The position numbers and the translations under genes were made by a program. Under the pieces are notes generated by a model. That model did not search any database and had not been told where the DNA came from. It was given only the letters and a program-made list of their open reading frames with translations. Below are positions 36,513 to 45,946 of a stretch of 64,000 bases of DNA, one piece after another. Location: contig NZ_JAKZGP010000021.1 of assembly GCF_022549775.1 (NCBI RefSeq), positions 1-64,000 of the forward strand, in the 5' to 3' direction. The DNA is from Belliella filtrata (GTDB taxonomy: Bacteria; Bacteroidota; Bacteroidia; Cytophagales; Cyclobacteriaceae). How positions within the stretch are numbered: position 1 is the stretch's first letter; each line of letters starts with the position of its first letter.

Positions 36513-39418
36513 AAAAAGAAGCACAAGCATCTCATACCAAAAATTACAGCGAAGCATACAGGTGGTTTGTAGGAGCGGGGTTTATCATTGTGTTTCTAAT
36601 AATTTTTCTAGCCTATAATTTTTTTGATGCCTTGTCAGATAGTCAAGTGAAGGCTAAGCATCAATTTCTTAGTAAGCAAGTAGAATTGGCTGCGAAAGAT
36701 GTTCAAAGTCAATTTTCTATAACCTTTGATGACCTGATGTTTTTTGTCAATACCTTAGACCCAGCGGTACATGTAGAAGGGGCAAAAGAACTGGTAGCTT
36801 TAGAAGGAAGGACGCGAAGGGTTTTTAATAATCACCGAAATATTGTAGATACTTTAATTATCAATTACGCTGATAGAACTGTTTCTTACCACTTCGACGC
36901 TAAGAACAATTTTATCAAAACTGTTCATGATGATGATAGTCCATTTTGGGAAAATTCCAGGCATATTGTTTTTGGTAATTCAGTGAACAGTATCAGTATA
37001 GTTGCAATAATAGACCTAGATAGGTTCATCAATAATCGATTAGGGAATTATTATCTTGGACTTTCCTCCGAAAAGTTACTTTATGCAAATGGGAAGGTGT
37101 TAGGGATAAGTGATTATACGACTGTGGAAAATTTCACTTTTGAATCCAAGTTGTATTCGGAGATAGATAATGATATCCGTCAAGGCTTCAAAGGGAGCTA
37201 TCAAGGGAGCATTCAAATCGAGAATCAAAGAAAATCTATAGAAGCCTTGATTCATCAATACCCATTTACCTTGTACCCTTTGACAGATAGCCTATCTGTG
37301 ATTTTTGTTCAAGATAAGGCAGTAATTACTTCAGGGGTATTTGAAAACTATATTTACCTGTTAGGGATTTTAGTTGTTTTGCTTTTGATAGTGATTTTAA
37401 CATTGTTTAGATTTATCAAAAATGCGCAAATTGCAAATCAGACCCTGACTAGAAACACTGAAAAAATATCTGAGCTGTTTCGCCAACAAAACCTTTTGTT
37501 GCAAGAGTCGAGAGGGTTTATCTATTTTCAAGATGGACAAAGGGTAATGACCGAAGTTAGTTCTGAAGTACAAGATGTGCTTGGCTACGACCAACATGAT
37601 TTTTTGCAAAATTATAGAAATTACTTTTCTCAAGAGGATTTTGAAAGTTTGGATGCTTTAATAAAGTCTGCAATAGCTGCGAAGAAAGAGAGTATTTCTT
37701 TTGAATTCAATTTCCAAAAGAGCTCTGGTGAATGGATTAGGGCTAGGGTGTTTGAAAGGCTTGTGTATGACAAAGCCATGAATTTCGCAGGGATTGTGGG
37801 AATCTGTACTGATATTCAAGATAAGTATCTGGCTGAGCAAGAACAAATCAAAAGCAATCAAAGACTTACATCTATCATGCAAGGTCTTCCTGATAATATC
37901 CTCATTTGTGATTATGCTGGAGAGATTTTGGATTATTATGTACAAGATCAAGTGTTGTTTACAGTTCCCATGTCTACCATAGTGGGAAGAAAAATGGCTG
38001 AAGTTCTCCCAGAATCGGTGGAAAATCTCTTACACAAAGGTTTTGAGACTGTTATAAGTACTGGGAAATTAGTAACGCTTGAGTTTGAAACTTTGATGCA
38101 AAGTGGTAAGAAGATCTTTGAAATGCGGCTTTTTAAGTTGGATGATGAAAGGTTGATATCACTTGCTAGAAATATCACAGGCCAGAAACTTTGGGAGAAA
38201 GGTCTCCAAGAGGCAATGGAGGCAGCTGAACAAGCGAATAAGGCAAAAACCGAGTTTTTGGCAAATATGAGCCATGAGATCAGGACACCAATGAATGGAC
38301 TTCTTGGGATAATCTCACTCATGGAAAGCACCTCCTTGGATGAACAGCAAGTGAAGTACCTGCGCGTGATCAAGGATTCTGGTAATGCATTGACATCAAT
38401 TATCAATGATATCCTAGACTATTCTAAAATTGAAGCAGGTATGATGAGCCTGGATATTTCAAAGTTTGATTTGAAGGAAGAGGTACTAAAAATAGTTGAT
38501 ATATTTAATGGCTTGGTGAAGGAAAAAGACATTCACTTGAGGTATTCATTTGAAGAGTTTATTCCAAATTATGTCCAAATGGACAAATTGAAACTCGGAC
38601 AGATTCTCTTTAATTTGATAGGCAATGCGATCAAATTTACACCAAATGGTGGAGAGATTGAAATATCGGTGACAGGCGAAGTTTTCCTAGAGCGCAATGT
38701 AATGCTGAATTTTTCTATCAGAGATTCTGGAATTGGAATATCTGATGATAAGATAGAAGCGCTCAAAATGCCATTCGTTCAAGCTGATAATAGCAATACA
38801 AGAGAATACAAAGGGACAGGTTTAGGTCTGGCAATTTCAGAAAAATTGATCATGCTTATGGGGGGAGAGCTAGAGATTGAAAGTGAGCTTGGAGTTGGTT
38901 CTACTTTTTCATTTAATGTATTTGGCACGATATGGCATGATCAATTCCAGCTACATGCTGATGAAGTAAAGCTTGATTACCAGGAAGGTGAATTAGAAAG
39001 TTTCGATTGGGTAAATATGGCAAATGAGCACCCTATGTCTATCTTACTGGTTGAGGATAATGAGACCAACTTGAAGTTCATGCGAATGTTGATGAATGAA
39101 TTGGGCTACGATATTGAAATAGCCAAAAATGGCTTAGAAGGAGTTCTCGCAGTCCAAGATAGAGATTTTGACTTGATATTTATGGATATTCAAATGCCTA
39201 AAATGAACGGTCTGGAAGCGACAGAACAAATCAGAAATATGAAAGGAAAGTCAACAATCCCGATCATTGGCTTATCTGCGAATGCCTTTCATGAAGATAT
39301 CAACAATGCAATCAGTATTGGTATGAATGGCTACCTCACCAAGCCTGTGCAAGTGATGGAAATAGCACTTACTATCAAGAAGCACTATGAACTGAAAACA
39401 AAAAGCGATATCAATTGA
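36509..39418 (+). CDS. Transmembrane hybrid sensor histidine kinase
   Basis: A 969-residue inner-membrane kinase from ATG 36509; the frame opens earlier at a TTG (36485), but the ATG overlapping the upstream stop is preferred. Membrane helix 1 is at about 20-38, a periplasmic domain of some 230 residues follows, and helix 2 is at about 278-300 (YLLGILVVLLLIVILTLF). Then come PAS-like domains (about 320-570), the HisKA box NMSHEIRTPMNG with His589, a HATPase domain (FNLIGNAIKFTPNGG, then KGTGLGLAISEKL), and a C-terminal receiver with LIFMDIQMPKMNG (Asp893). No DNA-binding or Hpt domain is attached, so a phosphotransfer partner is encoded elsewhere. The coupled lipoprotein is the likely input partner. 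Confidence 0.93.
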   Translation: MKKEAQASHTKNYSEAYRWFVGAGFIIVFLIIFLAYNFFDALSDSQVKAKHQFLSKQVELAAKDVQSQFSITFDDLMFFVNTLDPAVHVEGAKELVALEGRTRRVFNNHRNIVDTLIINYADRTVSYHFDAKNNFIKTVHDDDSPFWENSRHIVFGNSVNSISIVAIIDLDRFINNRLGNYYLGLSSEKLLYANGKVLGISDYTTVENFTFESKLYSEIDNDIRQGFKGSYQGSIQIENQRKSIEALIHQYPFTLYPLTDSLSVIFVQDKAVITSGVFENYIYLLGILVVLLLIVILTLFRFIKNAQIANQTLTRNTEKISELFRQQNLLLQESRGFIYFQDGQRVMTEVSSEVQDVLGYDQHDFLQNYRNYFSQEDFESLDALIKSAIAAKKESISFEFNFQKSSGEWIRARVFERLVYDKAMNFAGIVGICTDIQDKYLAEQEQIKSNQRLTSIMQGLPDNILICDYAGEILDYYVQDQVLFTVPMSTIVGRKMAEVLPESVENLLHKGFETVISTGKLVTLEFETLMQSGKKIFEMRLFKLDDERLISLARNITGQKLWEKGLQEAMEAAEQANKAKTEFLANMSHEIRTPMNGLLGIISLMESTSLDEQQVKYLRVIKDSGNALTSIINDILDYSKIEAGMMSLDISKFDLKEEVLKIVDIFNGLVKEKDIHLRYSFEEFIPNYVQMDKLKLGQILFNLIGNAIKFTPNGGEIEISVTGEVFLERNVMLNFSIRDSGIGISDDKIEALKMPFVQADNSNTREYKGTGLGLAISEKLIMLMGGELEIESELGVGSTFSFNVFGTIWHDQFQLHADEVKLDYQEGELESFDWVNMANEHPMSILLVEDNETNLKFMRMLMNELGYDIEIAKNGLEGVLAVQDRDFDLIFMDIQMPKMNGLEATEQIRNMKGKSTIPIIGLSANAFHEDINNAISIGMNGYLTKPVQVMEIALTIKKHYELKTKSDIN

Positions 39419-39429
39419 TATCGCTTTTT
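39400..39429 (+). terminator. Bidirectional intrinsic terminator (perfect 30-base palindrome)
   Basis: Bases 39400-39414 are the exact reverse complement of 39415-39429, with A-run and T-run ends. The hairpin overlaps the last codons and stop of the kinase gene. It lies between convergent genes (kinase plus, E2 minus), so it can end transcripts from both sides. Confidence 0.9.
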
Positions 39430-39445
39430 GTTTATTTGAATTGAG

Positions 39446-40747
39446 TTATAATTCTGTATTTAGATCAAACTCTTCCAAGTAGTCAGCGACTCTTTTGACG
39501 AACATTCCTCCTAGTGATCCATCTACAACCCTATGATCATATGAGTGTGAAAGGAACATCTTGTGTCGAATAGCTATCACGTCTCCAGTAGGTGTTTCTA
39601 CTACAGCTGGTTTTTTTGTTATGGCCCCTACAGCGAGTATTGCTACTTGCGGCTGCATGATGATAGGAGTTCCCATTACGTTACCAAATGAACCCACATT
39701 AGAAATGGTATAAGTACCATTTGCAAGCTCATCTGGTGCAAGCTTATTGATCCTTGCACGATTGGCCAGATCATTTACCTTTTTTGATAAACCTGTCAAG
39801 TTAAACTGATCAGCATTTTTGATGTTTGGAACGATCAAGTTTCCTGAAGGTAAAGCTACTGCAATACCAATGTTGATGTCTTTTTTCTTTATGATTTTGT
39901 CTCCGTCTACGGAGATATTGATCATTGGAAAATCTCTAATTGCCTTAGCTACAGCTTGGACAAAGAAAGGAGTGAAGGTAAGCGCTTCACCTTCTTTTTT
40001 CTTATAGCTATCTTTTACTTTGTTTCTCCAGAGTACTATGTTGGTTACATCTGCCTCAACAAAAGATGTGACATGAGGTGAAATTCTCTTGGAGTCAAGC
40101 ATTCTTTGTGCTATCATCTTTCTCATCCTGTCCATCTCAATGATTTCATCCTGAGAGGAGATGCTTACAACTACTTTTTGAACTGGTGGAATTGGAGCAG
40201 ATTTTGGATCTACATTTTCCGTTGAAATACTTCTATTTTTGAGGTAAGCGAGCATATCATTCTTTGATACTCTACCATCTTTACCAGTTCCAGGGATCCT
40301 AGAGAGCTCTTCTTTGGATATTTTTTCTTCTTTGGCAATACTCAGTACCAAAGGGGAGTAGAACCTGCCATCATCTCCTGCGTTTGTATTTGAGTCTTGC
40401 GAAACCAACGAATCTGTATGTGCAGGAGCACTGGAAACCAATGCTTCTTTCTCTTTACTTTTCTCTTCTTTCGCAGCAGGGGTTTCTTCAGACTTAGGCT
40501 GATCTTCTTGAGTTTCTATGATTGCTATAGGTGAACCTACTGCTACTACATCTCCTTCCTTTACTAGGATTTTCTGAAGAATGCCTTCATGGGTAGCGGG
40601 TACTTCTGTGTCTACTTTGTCGGTGGCTACTTCAAGAACAGATTCATCCTGTTCGATTTTATCACCTTCATTTTTCAGCCAGTTAAGTATAGTGCCTTCT
40701 ATTATGCTTTCACCCATTTTGGGCATTACCATTTCTACAGTTGCCAT
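39446..40747 (-). CDS. 2-oxoacid dehydrogenase E2 (dihydrolipoyl acyltransferase)
   Basis: Core acyltransferase of a 2-oxoacid dehydrogenase complex, 433 residues, cytoplasmic. There is a single lipoyl domain with the lipoylated Lys44 in ATDKVDTEV, then a Glu/Lys/Ala-rich linker (residues 80-125). The E1/E3-binding domain (FYSPLVLSIAKEEKISKEEL) and the catalytic domain follow, with HRVVDGSLGG (His405, Asp409) at the C-terminus. One lipoyl domain and the IEMDRMRKMIAQRM region fit branched-chain (BkdB-like) or unspecified E2 enzymes better than pyruvate E2. The E1 and E3 genes are not in the window. It follows cinA by 82 bases on the minus strand and may be co-transcribed with folA-cinA. Confidence 0.9.
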   Translation of the reverse strand: MATVEMVMPKMGESIIEGTILNWLKNEGDKIEQDESVLEVATDKVDTEVPATHEGILQKILVKEGDVVAVGSPIAIIETQEDQPKSEETPAAKEEKSKEKEALVSSAPAHTDSLVSQDSNTNAGDDGRFYSPLVLSIAKEEKISKEELSRIPGTGKDGRVSKNDMLAYLKNRSISTENVDPKSAPIPPVQKVVVSISSQDEIIEMDRMRKMIAQRMLDSKRISPHVTSFVEADVTNIVLWRNKVKDSYKKKEGEALTFTPFFVQAVAKAIRDFPMINISVDGDKIIKKKDINIGIAVALPSGNLIVPNIKNADQFNLTGLSKKVNDLANRARINKLAPDELANGTYTISNVGSFGNVMGTPIIMQPQVAILAVGAITKKPAVVETPTGDVIAIRHKMFLSHSYDHRVVDGSLGGMFVKRVADYLEEFDLNTEL

Positions 40748-40829
40748 AGTTTATTATTTAATTGGGTTTATTTCTGAGATTTAAAATTAAATTTTATTTT
40801 ATGGATTACAAAATCAAAATACAATATTT

Positions 40830-42086
40830 TTATTCTGTTTGCTTGGTTAGAACTTGTCTCAGTAAATTTAAAGCTGCAATAGCAGTCAGTTGAATATTCA
40901 GCATACGATCTTGGGTCAGTTGAAGCTTCTTGGTAATTGTCTTTTCTCGACTCGAACAAGCGATCCAAATCGTTCCTACAGGCTTTTCTTTCCAGCCACC
41001 ACCGGGTCCAGCTATGCCACTGCTTGCTAAACCAAAGTCAGCATTGAATTTTTTTCTTACTTCTTCTGCCATCGCTATTACTGTAGGTTCACTTACGGCA
41101 CCTTGATTTTTTAGTACCTCTGTATCTACAGAAAGTAAGCTAGTTTTGAACTCATTGTGGTAAGGGATAATTCCTCCCTGAAAGTATTTGCTACTCCCAG
41201 GTACGCTGGTAACCAAATGCGAAATGTATCCGCCTGTACAACTCTCAGCCAAAGCTACTTTTTTATTTGCCTGTTTCAAAAGTCTTCCCACTGCTTCTTC
41301 CAATGTTTCGGTGTTGTAACCGAATATGTATTTATTAATCAGTGGTTTGACCAGGTTTATTTGTGTTTCTACATCAGCTTGCAATTCATCATAATCTTCA
41401 CCAAATGCGGTGAGCCTTAGTTTTACTTGACCAAGAGAAGGTAAATAGGCCAATTTAATGTGTTCCGGTAATGAAGATTCCCAATTTTTAATCAAGTCTG
41501 CCAGCCAGCTTTCGCCGATACCTACAGTTTTGATTACTTTGTGATAAATGATAGGTAGATCATGGCTTGCCTTGATTCTTGGAAGAACAAAGTCTTCCAT
41601 CAGTTTTTTCATTTCATGAGGCACGCCAGGCATTGACATCCACTGTGTTCCATTCTCTTCAAACCACATCCCTGGAGCTGTTCCTACTTCATTTGGTACA
41701 TAAGTACACTTGGTTGGTAGATGTGCTTGTAGCTCATTGAGAGGGGTGAGTTCTCGACCTCGCTTTTCGAAAAATGTCCTGACTGCTTCTAGTGCTTCAG
41801 GTACCAAAGCAATATCACATCCAAAATAGGAGGCAAGCAAAGGCTTTGTAAGATCGTCATTGGTAGGGCCGAGACCACCAGTGATAAGGATGACATCAGC
41901 CCTTTTTTCTGCTTCTCCAAATGCTTTTAAGATGGATTCTTTTTGGTCACCTACGGTTGTTCTTTGGATTACCCTCACGCCGATTTTAGTGAGTTCTTGA
42001 CTGATCCAGTGACTATTGGTGTCTACAATCTGCCCATAGAGCAATTCATCTCCGATTGCTATTATCTCTGCTTTGATTTGTTTCAT
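40830..42086 (-). CDS. cinA: CinA-like NMN deamidase / competence-damage protein
   Basis: A 418-residue cytoplasmic protein with both classic domains. The N-terminal MoCF-like domain (residues 1-170) begins AEIIAIGDELLYGQIVDTNS and has ITGGLGPTNDDLTKP. The C-terminal CinA domain (about 255-415) has VALAESCTGGYISHL, PGSSKYFQGGIIPY and SSGIAGPGGGWKEKPVGT, which forms nicotinamide-mononucleotide amidase. The full-length form combines ADP-ribose pyrophosphatase-like and NMN deamidase activities in pyridine nucleotide salvage. Its start overlaps the folA stop by four bases, so the two are translationally coupled. Confidence 0.93.
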   Translation of the reverse strand: MKQIKAEIIAIGDELLYGQIVDTNSHWISQELTKIGVRVIQRTTVGDQKESILKAFGEAEKRADVILITGGLGPTNDDLTKPLLASYFGCDIALVPEALEAVRTFFEKRGRELTPLNELQAHLPTKCTYVPNEVGTAPGMWFEENGTQWMSMPGVPHEMKKLMEDFVLPRIKASHDLPIIYHKVIKTVGIGESWLADLIKNWESSLPEHIKLAYLPSLGQVKLRLTAFGEDYDELQADVETQINLVKPLINKYIFGYNTETLEEAVGRLLKQANKKVALAESCTGGYISHLVTSVPGSSKYFQGGIIPYHNEFKTSLLSVDTEVLKNQGAVSEPTVIAMAEEVRKKFNADFGLASSGIAGPGGGWKEKPVGTIWIACSSREKTITKKLQLTQDRMLNIQLTAIAALNLLRQVLTKQTE

Positions 42087-42592
42087 TGTACTATAGAATG
42101 GATTCTTTCATAGATAGCAAACCTGAAATTATTTTCATTTTTTTCATCCTTGCTGTGGTACTCATCATATACTATTTTCCATTCGGTTTTGTTAAACTCA
42201 GGGAAAAATGCGTCACCATCTGGGCTAGCATCTACTTCAGTGATGAGCATTTCATCACATATAGAAATCGCCTCTTTGTATATTTGGGCACCTCCGATGA
42301 TGTACACTTGATCTAAATGTTTTCCAATACATAATTGAATGGCACTTTCGAGGGAGTTTACCACATGGTGGTTGTCTGGAACGCTATAATCTGAATTCCT
42401 TGTGATTACAATAGAAGTCCTGTTCGGAAGTGGGTTGCCCATGGACTCAAAGGTTTTTCTACCCATGATGATATGGTGTCCAGTGGTATGTTTTTTGAAT
42501 AATTTTAAATCAGCTGATAACTTCCAAATCAATTGATTGTCTTTGCCAATCACATTGTTATCGGCTTTTGCTACGATTATTGATATTTTCAA
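42083..42592 (-). CDS. folA: Dihydrofolate reductase
   Basis: Reduces dihydrofolate to tetrahydrofolate with NADPH. The 169-residue length is standard. Motifs in order are SIIVAKADNNVIGKDNQLIW (substrate loop), HHIIMGRKTFESMG (NADPH binding), IVITRN, and VYIIGGAQIYKEAI, with LITEVDASPDGDAFFP near the end. The substrate-binding acidic residue appears to be supplied from the helix after LIWKLSADLKLFK. It overlaps the downstream cinA gene by four bases. The spacer to the DUF4412 gene (42593-42813) holds that gene's terminator. Confidence 0.94.
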   Translation of the reverse strand: MKISIIVAKADNNVIGKDNQLIWKLSADLKLFKKHTTGHHIIMGRKTFESMGNPLPNRTSIVITRNSDYSVPDNHHVVNSLESAIQLCIGKHLDQVYIIGGAQIYKEAISICDEMLITEVDASPDGDAFFPEFNKTEWKIVYDEYHSKDEKNENNFRFAIYERIHSIVQ

Positions 42593-42718
42593 TTTTGTGG
42601 ATCTCTTAAATAAGATTACAAGATACCAAGGTTTTCGATTGCAAAAAAATCAAATGAGCAAATCAATGTCGTCAGTTAGATATCGTCTGAAGATACAATT
42701 GTTCTGACTCAGGAGTTT

Positions 42719-42775
42719 GAAAAAAAAAGGATGTCCCAAAACACCTTATGAATGAACATTTTGCATTTTGGGACA
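42719..42775 (-). terminator. Intrinsic terminator after the DUF4412 gene
   Basis: TGTCCCAAAA at 42732-42741 and its exact complement TTTTGGGACA at 42766-42775 form a 10-base-pair stem with a 24-base loop. On the minus strand the stem is followed after a few bases by a run of nine T. This fits termination of the minus-strand gene at 42814-43743. Confidence 0.7.
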
Positions 42776-42813
42776 GAGTGAAATACAGCATAAAATTTAC
42801 TATCGAGATTCTA

Positions 42814-43743
42814 CTACATCTGCGTTGTTTTGAATAAACTTGGATAAGCTTCCATGTCAAATTTCTGAGAAGAAGATTCATTGATTTCTATGATTTTGAT
42901 CTCACTTTTAGATTGGTCTTTTTTACCTTCAAAAATCATTTCCATCATGTGTCCATTTGGAAGATTGCCTAATTTGGTGTTTTTATCCTGATATGTTTTG
43001 TTGCCCATCAGTGGATTACCTTCTCCCCAAAATGATCCACTTCCACTGATAGGTCTATCTGTAATCCAATAGGTAGCTTTTCCCTCTTCAGATTCTGCAA
43101 TGTATTCGTTGCAGTTATACCCATTGATATTTTTGGAGTTGCCAGTTTTGACCAATGTGAAATCATTCTCTTCTAGTTCTTTTTCCCATTCACTAAGATC
43201 AGCTTCTTCGGTGATGCTTTCAAAATCATAACCATAGGCCATGCTGCTCTTTTGACCGTCAGCTTCCAATAGAAAAATATTTGCATTTCTTGCAATATCA
43301 TAGATGATGATCGTCTTTGAGGATTTTTTCTTCTCCTGACTTTCAAACTCCATGGCTACAGTCTGATTGCTTTGATCAATGTAGGTCTTCATTCTAAAAG
43401 GATCTTGAGATTTGCCTTTTTCATCTACACCTGTGATTTCCATGATCGAGTAGCCACTAAAAGCATATGACTCCGCTGTTTCTACATCTGAAGAAAGTCC
43501 ACTGAGAATTTTTTCCATATTGAACCCACCACCTTGAGGCATATCTGGTCCATAGATGTTTTCAAATGCTTTTTCCAGCTGTCTTTGAGCCATATTTTCC
43601 ATTTCCTTCTCCATTCGCTTTTCTAAAGCGTTACCTATCCCTCTTGATGCTGCTTGCTTAAGTCTATTTCCCAGCTGTGCTTGTGCGGTAAATGAAGAAA
43701 ATACCAGAGAAAGTATAAAAATTGATCCTAGAAGTTTTTTCAT
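42814..43743 (-). CDS. DUF4412 domain-containing exported protein
   Basis: A 309-residue protein with a signal peptide (MKKLLGSIFILSLVFSSF, cleavage near AQA-QL), so periplasmic or outer-membrane associated. A basic, helical segment follows (NRLKQAASRGIGNALEKRME). The DUF4412 domain lies at about 95-260: SGYSIMEITGVDEKG, the M-K-x-Y-I-D strand, NINGYNCNEYIAESEEGKAT and YWITDRPI. DUF4412 proteins are common in Bacteroidota, have no proven function and share a fold with lipoprotein-carrier-like beta sheets. The gene stands alone, with its own terminator downstream. Confidence 0.85.
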   Translation of the reverse strand: MKKLLGSIFILSLVFSSFTAQAQLGNRLKQAASRGIGNALEKRMEKEMENMAQRQLEKAFENIYGPDMPQGGGFNMEKILSGLSSDVETAESYAFSGYSIMEITGVDEKGKSQDPFRMKTYIDQSNQTVAMEFESQEKKKSSKTIIIYDIARNANIFLLEADGQKSSMAYGYDFESITEEADLSEWEKELEENDFTLVKTGNSKNINGYNCNEYIAESEEGKATYWITDRPISGSGSFWGEGNPLMGNKTYQDKNTKLGNLPNGHMMEMIFEGKKDQSKSEIKIIEINESSSQKFDMEAYPSLFKTTQM

Positions 43744-43937
43744 AACAAATTGGTTTTAAATAAGATATAAAAGTAGAATCAATTTGTATGAAATGCAAAA
43801 GTTATGGTATGAAATTTAGAAAAATGCTAAGCGAAAATTTCTTTGAAATTATTTTATAGAGGGAGAATTTGTAGCTTTTTATTATGATTTGTCTGATAAG
43901 ATAGAATGCTATCTCAAGCAATTATTTTTGATTCAGT

Positions 43938-44399
43938 TTATAAATTTAATATTAGTGGTTCAAACCTAATTGGATCAATAGATTCTATTTTCACCTGAAT
44001 CATCTTGGGCTGTAGTGGGTTGATGGTAAAGTTGTTTTCCTGATTTACAATCGCCGATGATGGTACTGCCAGTACCAGGTCAGTATACTTATTTAAGAAC
44101 TCATCGCCTATATCTTGACTGAATTGGGATGGAGGTGTGCTTTCCCAATCTATTTTTAAATCTGCTAGGGAAATGTACATGACAGCATCATCAGGGATAA
44201 TTAATGCAATCAGTTTCTAGTCTTTTGGAATCTTTTGGGTTGCCATGTGGACGGTAACCTCCAACTTGGCTAATGAAATCGATCCTGCTGAGTAGATTGC
44301 TGGTTTTCCTTTGGAATTCCATCGATCACCATATATGCTGTCTCCTTTACCACTTAAGTCTTCTGCATATTTAGCTCTTGTAATCCTATAAACGCTCAT
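43938..44399 (-). pseudogene. RES-domain toxin gene broken by an in-frame stop
   Basis: The frame starts MSVYRITRAKYAEDLSGKGD and continues with YGDRWNSKGKPAIYSAG and LEVTVHMATQKIPKD, a clear RES domain (NAD-degrading toxin fold). A TAG at 44217-44219 interrupts it. The same frame then runs on through KLIALIIPDDAVMYISLADL to PIRFEPLILNL, the normal RES C-terminus, with no frameshift. A single read error could explain this one stop, but the partner antitoxin is also broken, so decay is more likely. The start overlaps the antitoxin stop by four bases, the normal arrangement for Xre-RES pairs. Restoring the TAG codon would give about 153 residues, close to a standard RES toxin. Confidence 0.82.
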
Positions 44400-44817
44400 G
44401 AAAAAATACCGTGCTGAATCCTTCCTAATTCATCATGGACCAAGTCAATACCAAACGTAGTATCAAGTAAAGAAATAGGACTAGTGCCACCCAAAGGAAT
44501 AGATGAATCATGAAGCCAACCTCTAAACAAGTCCATGGATCCAAATACCTTCTCCCCAAACTTGAAAAGCAAGGCTAATTTTTAAATTCGATCACTTTGA
44601 ATTGGTTTAAATGCTTTTTGGTCTTTTGTGTATGGCTGTAGCGTACGCTCTGACAGGTGAAGTAATTCTGCTCATCTTTCGTCTGCTACTGGACTTTCTG
44701 ATTGGATATTGAGAAATGATTGATAGCAGAGCCATTTCGACTCACATTGGCCATGCGTAATGTGAGTCTATCTTCTTCATATCCATATTGGCTGACTAGC
44801 TCATTGACAATGTTCAT
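44396..44817 (-). pseudogene. Xre/MbcA/ParS-type antitoxin, multiply disrupted
   Basis: Partner of the broken RES gene. From ATG 44817 one frame reads MNIVNELVSQYGYEED...LTLRMANVSRNG. The homologous sequence then continues in a different frame (LCYQSFLNIQSESPVADER). It is next cut by TGA, continues AELLHLSERTLQPYTKDQKA (the helix-turn-helix-like part), and is cut by TAA after IQSDRI. It then continues as LALLFKFGEKVFGSMDLFRG, IPLGGTSPISLLDTTFG and DELGRIQHGIFS, the toxin-binding C-terminal domain. At least one frameshift and two stops make this a pseudogene. Translation was done by hand, so the exact frameshift position (near 44725-44735) is approximate. Confidence 0.8.
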
Positions 44818-44896
44818 GATTTTTTGATTTACCTATGATAAATGTTGGTATTTCATGGACGATTGTTAAGTGTTTTGTTTATTATTTTTGCGACTT

Positions 44897-45826
44897 CTAT
44901 TCGTTTATTTTATAACCTCTTAGAAAGTCTTCTATGTTCATCCTTTTTTTTCCTTCTAGCTGTAGCTCAAGGATATCGATACTTCCTTTTGCTGTTTGAA
45001 AGGTCAAGTACGTTTTTCCATCAGAAGAAAACGCTCCTGTATTCAGGCTTTTGGATTCATTTTCTCTGACAGAAGTTTTAAATATTTTGCAAACTTTATC
45101 GTGTAAGGTTGTCCAAGCTGCGGGGTATGGTGATAGGCCTCTGATGAGGTTATGAATGGAAATTGCATCTTTGTTCCAGTCAATCTCGCAAGTCTCTTTG
45201 AATATTTTAGGAGCGTGATGGACTGCATTTGATTCGTCTTGAGGGGTAGGGTGAACCTGTTTAGTTGCTATAGCTTCTATAGTTTTGAGAACCAATTGAG
45301 AACCTTTTTGCATCAGTCTTTCGTAAAGGGAACCAATATTATCTTCTTCATGGATTTCTTCTTTTTCTTGAAAAATGATGCTCCCAGTATCGATTTCATG
45401 TTTGAGGAAAAATGTGGTTACTCCAGTTTCTTTTTCCCCGTTGATGATTGCCCAGTTGATAGGGGCTGCACCTCTGTAATTTGGCAATAGTGAGGCATGT
45501 AAGTTGAATGTGCCATGGGGAGGCATATTCCAAACGACCTCGGGAAGCATTCTGAATGCGACTACTACTTGAATATCAGCTTGGAGAGATTTGAGTTCAT
45601 CAAGGAATTCAGGGGATTTAAGATTGGTTGGCTGTAGCACAGGGATTCCAAGACTTGTGGCAGAAGACTTGACAGCTGAAGGGATCATTTTTTGTCCACG
45701 ACCTTTAGGTTTGTCAGGTGCAGTGACGACAGCAATTACATTCCAGCCATTTTTAACCAAAATTTCTAATGATGGTACAGCAAATTCTGGTGTACCCATA
45801 TATATTATTCTTAAGTCTTTTTCCAT
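44897..45826 (-). CDS. fmt: Methionyl-tRNA formyltransferase
   Basis: Formylates initiator Met-tRNA using 10-formyltetrahydrofolate. The 309-residue length is normal. It shows RIIYMGTPEFAVPSLEIL at the N-terminus, VTAPDKPKGRGQKM, the HASLLPNYRGAAPINWAI catalytic block, and TGVTTFFLKHEIDTGSII. The C-terminal tRNA-binding domain (about 205-309) includes IHNLIRGLSPYPAAWT and ends KRMNIEDFLRGYKI. It is transcribed away from the small exported protein gene at 45980. The decayed Xre-RES pair lies immediately downstream. Confidence 0.94.
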   Translation of the reverse strand: MEKDLRIIYMGTPEFAVPSLEILVKNGWNVIAVVTAPDKPKGRGQKMIPSAVKSSATSLGIPVLQPTNLKSPEFLDELKSLQADIQVVVAFRMLPEVVWNMPPHGTFNLHASLLPNYRGAAPINWAIINGEKETGVTTFFLKHEIDTGSIIFQEKEEIHEEDNIGSLYERLMQKGSQLVLKTIEAIATKQVHPTPQDESNAVHHAPKIFKETCEIDWNKDAISIHNLIRGLSPYPAAWTTLHDKVCKIFKTSVRENESKSLNTGAFSSDGKTYLTFQTAKGSIDILELQLEGKKRMNIEDFLRGYKINE

Positions 45827-45946
45827 CTTATGATTTTTGCATGAAATTTGAGTAAAGGTCGTAAGGATTATTTAACCATGAAATTGTACTTAAAATTATT
45901 TTATCACCTTTGGTTTAAATAATCTCAACTTAACTAAATAATTGCA

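Noticed and set aside
37948-38406. 152-codon minus-strand frame opposite the hybrid kinase
   Set aside because: It covers the conserved HisKA region of the plus-strand kinase, so it is a shadow frame.
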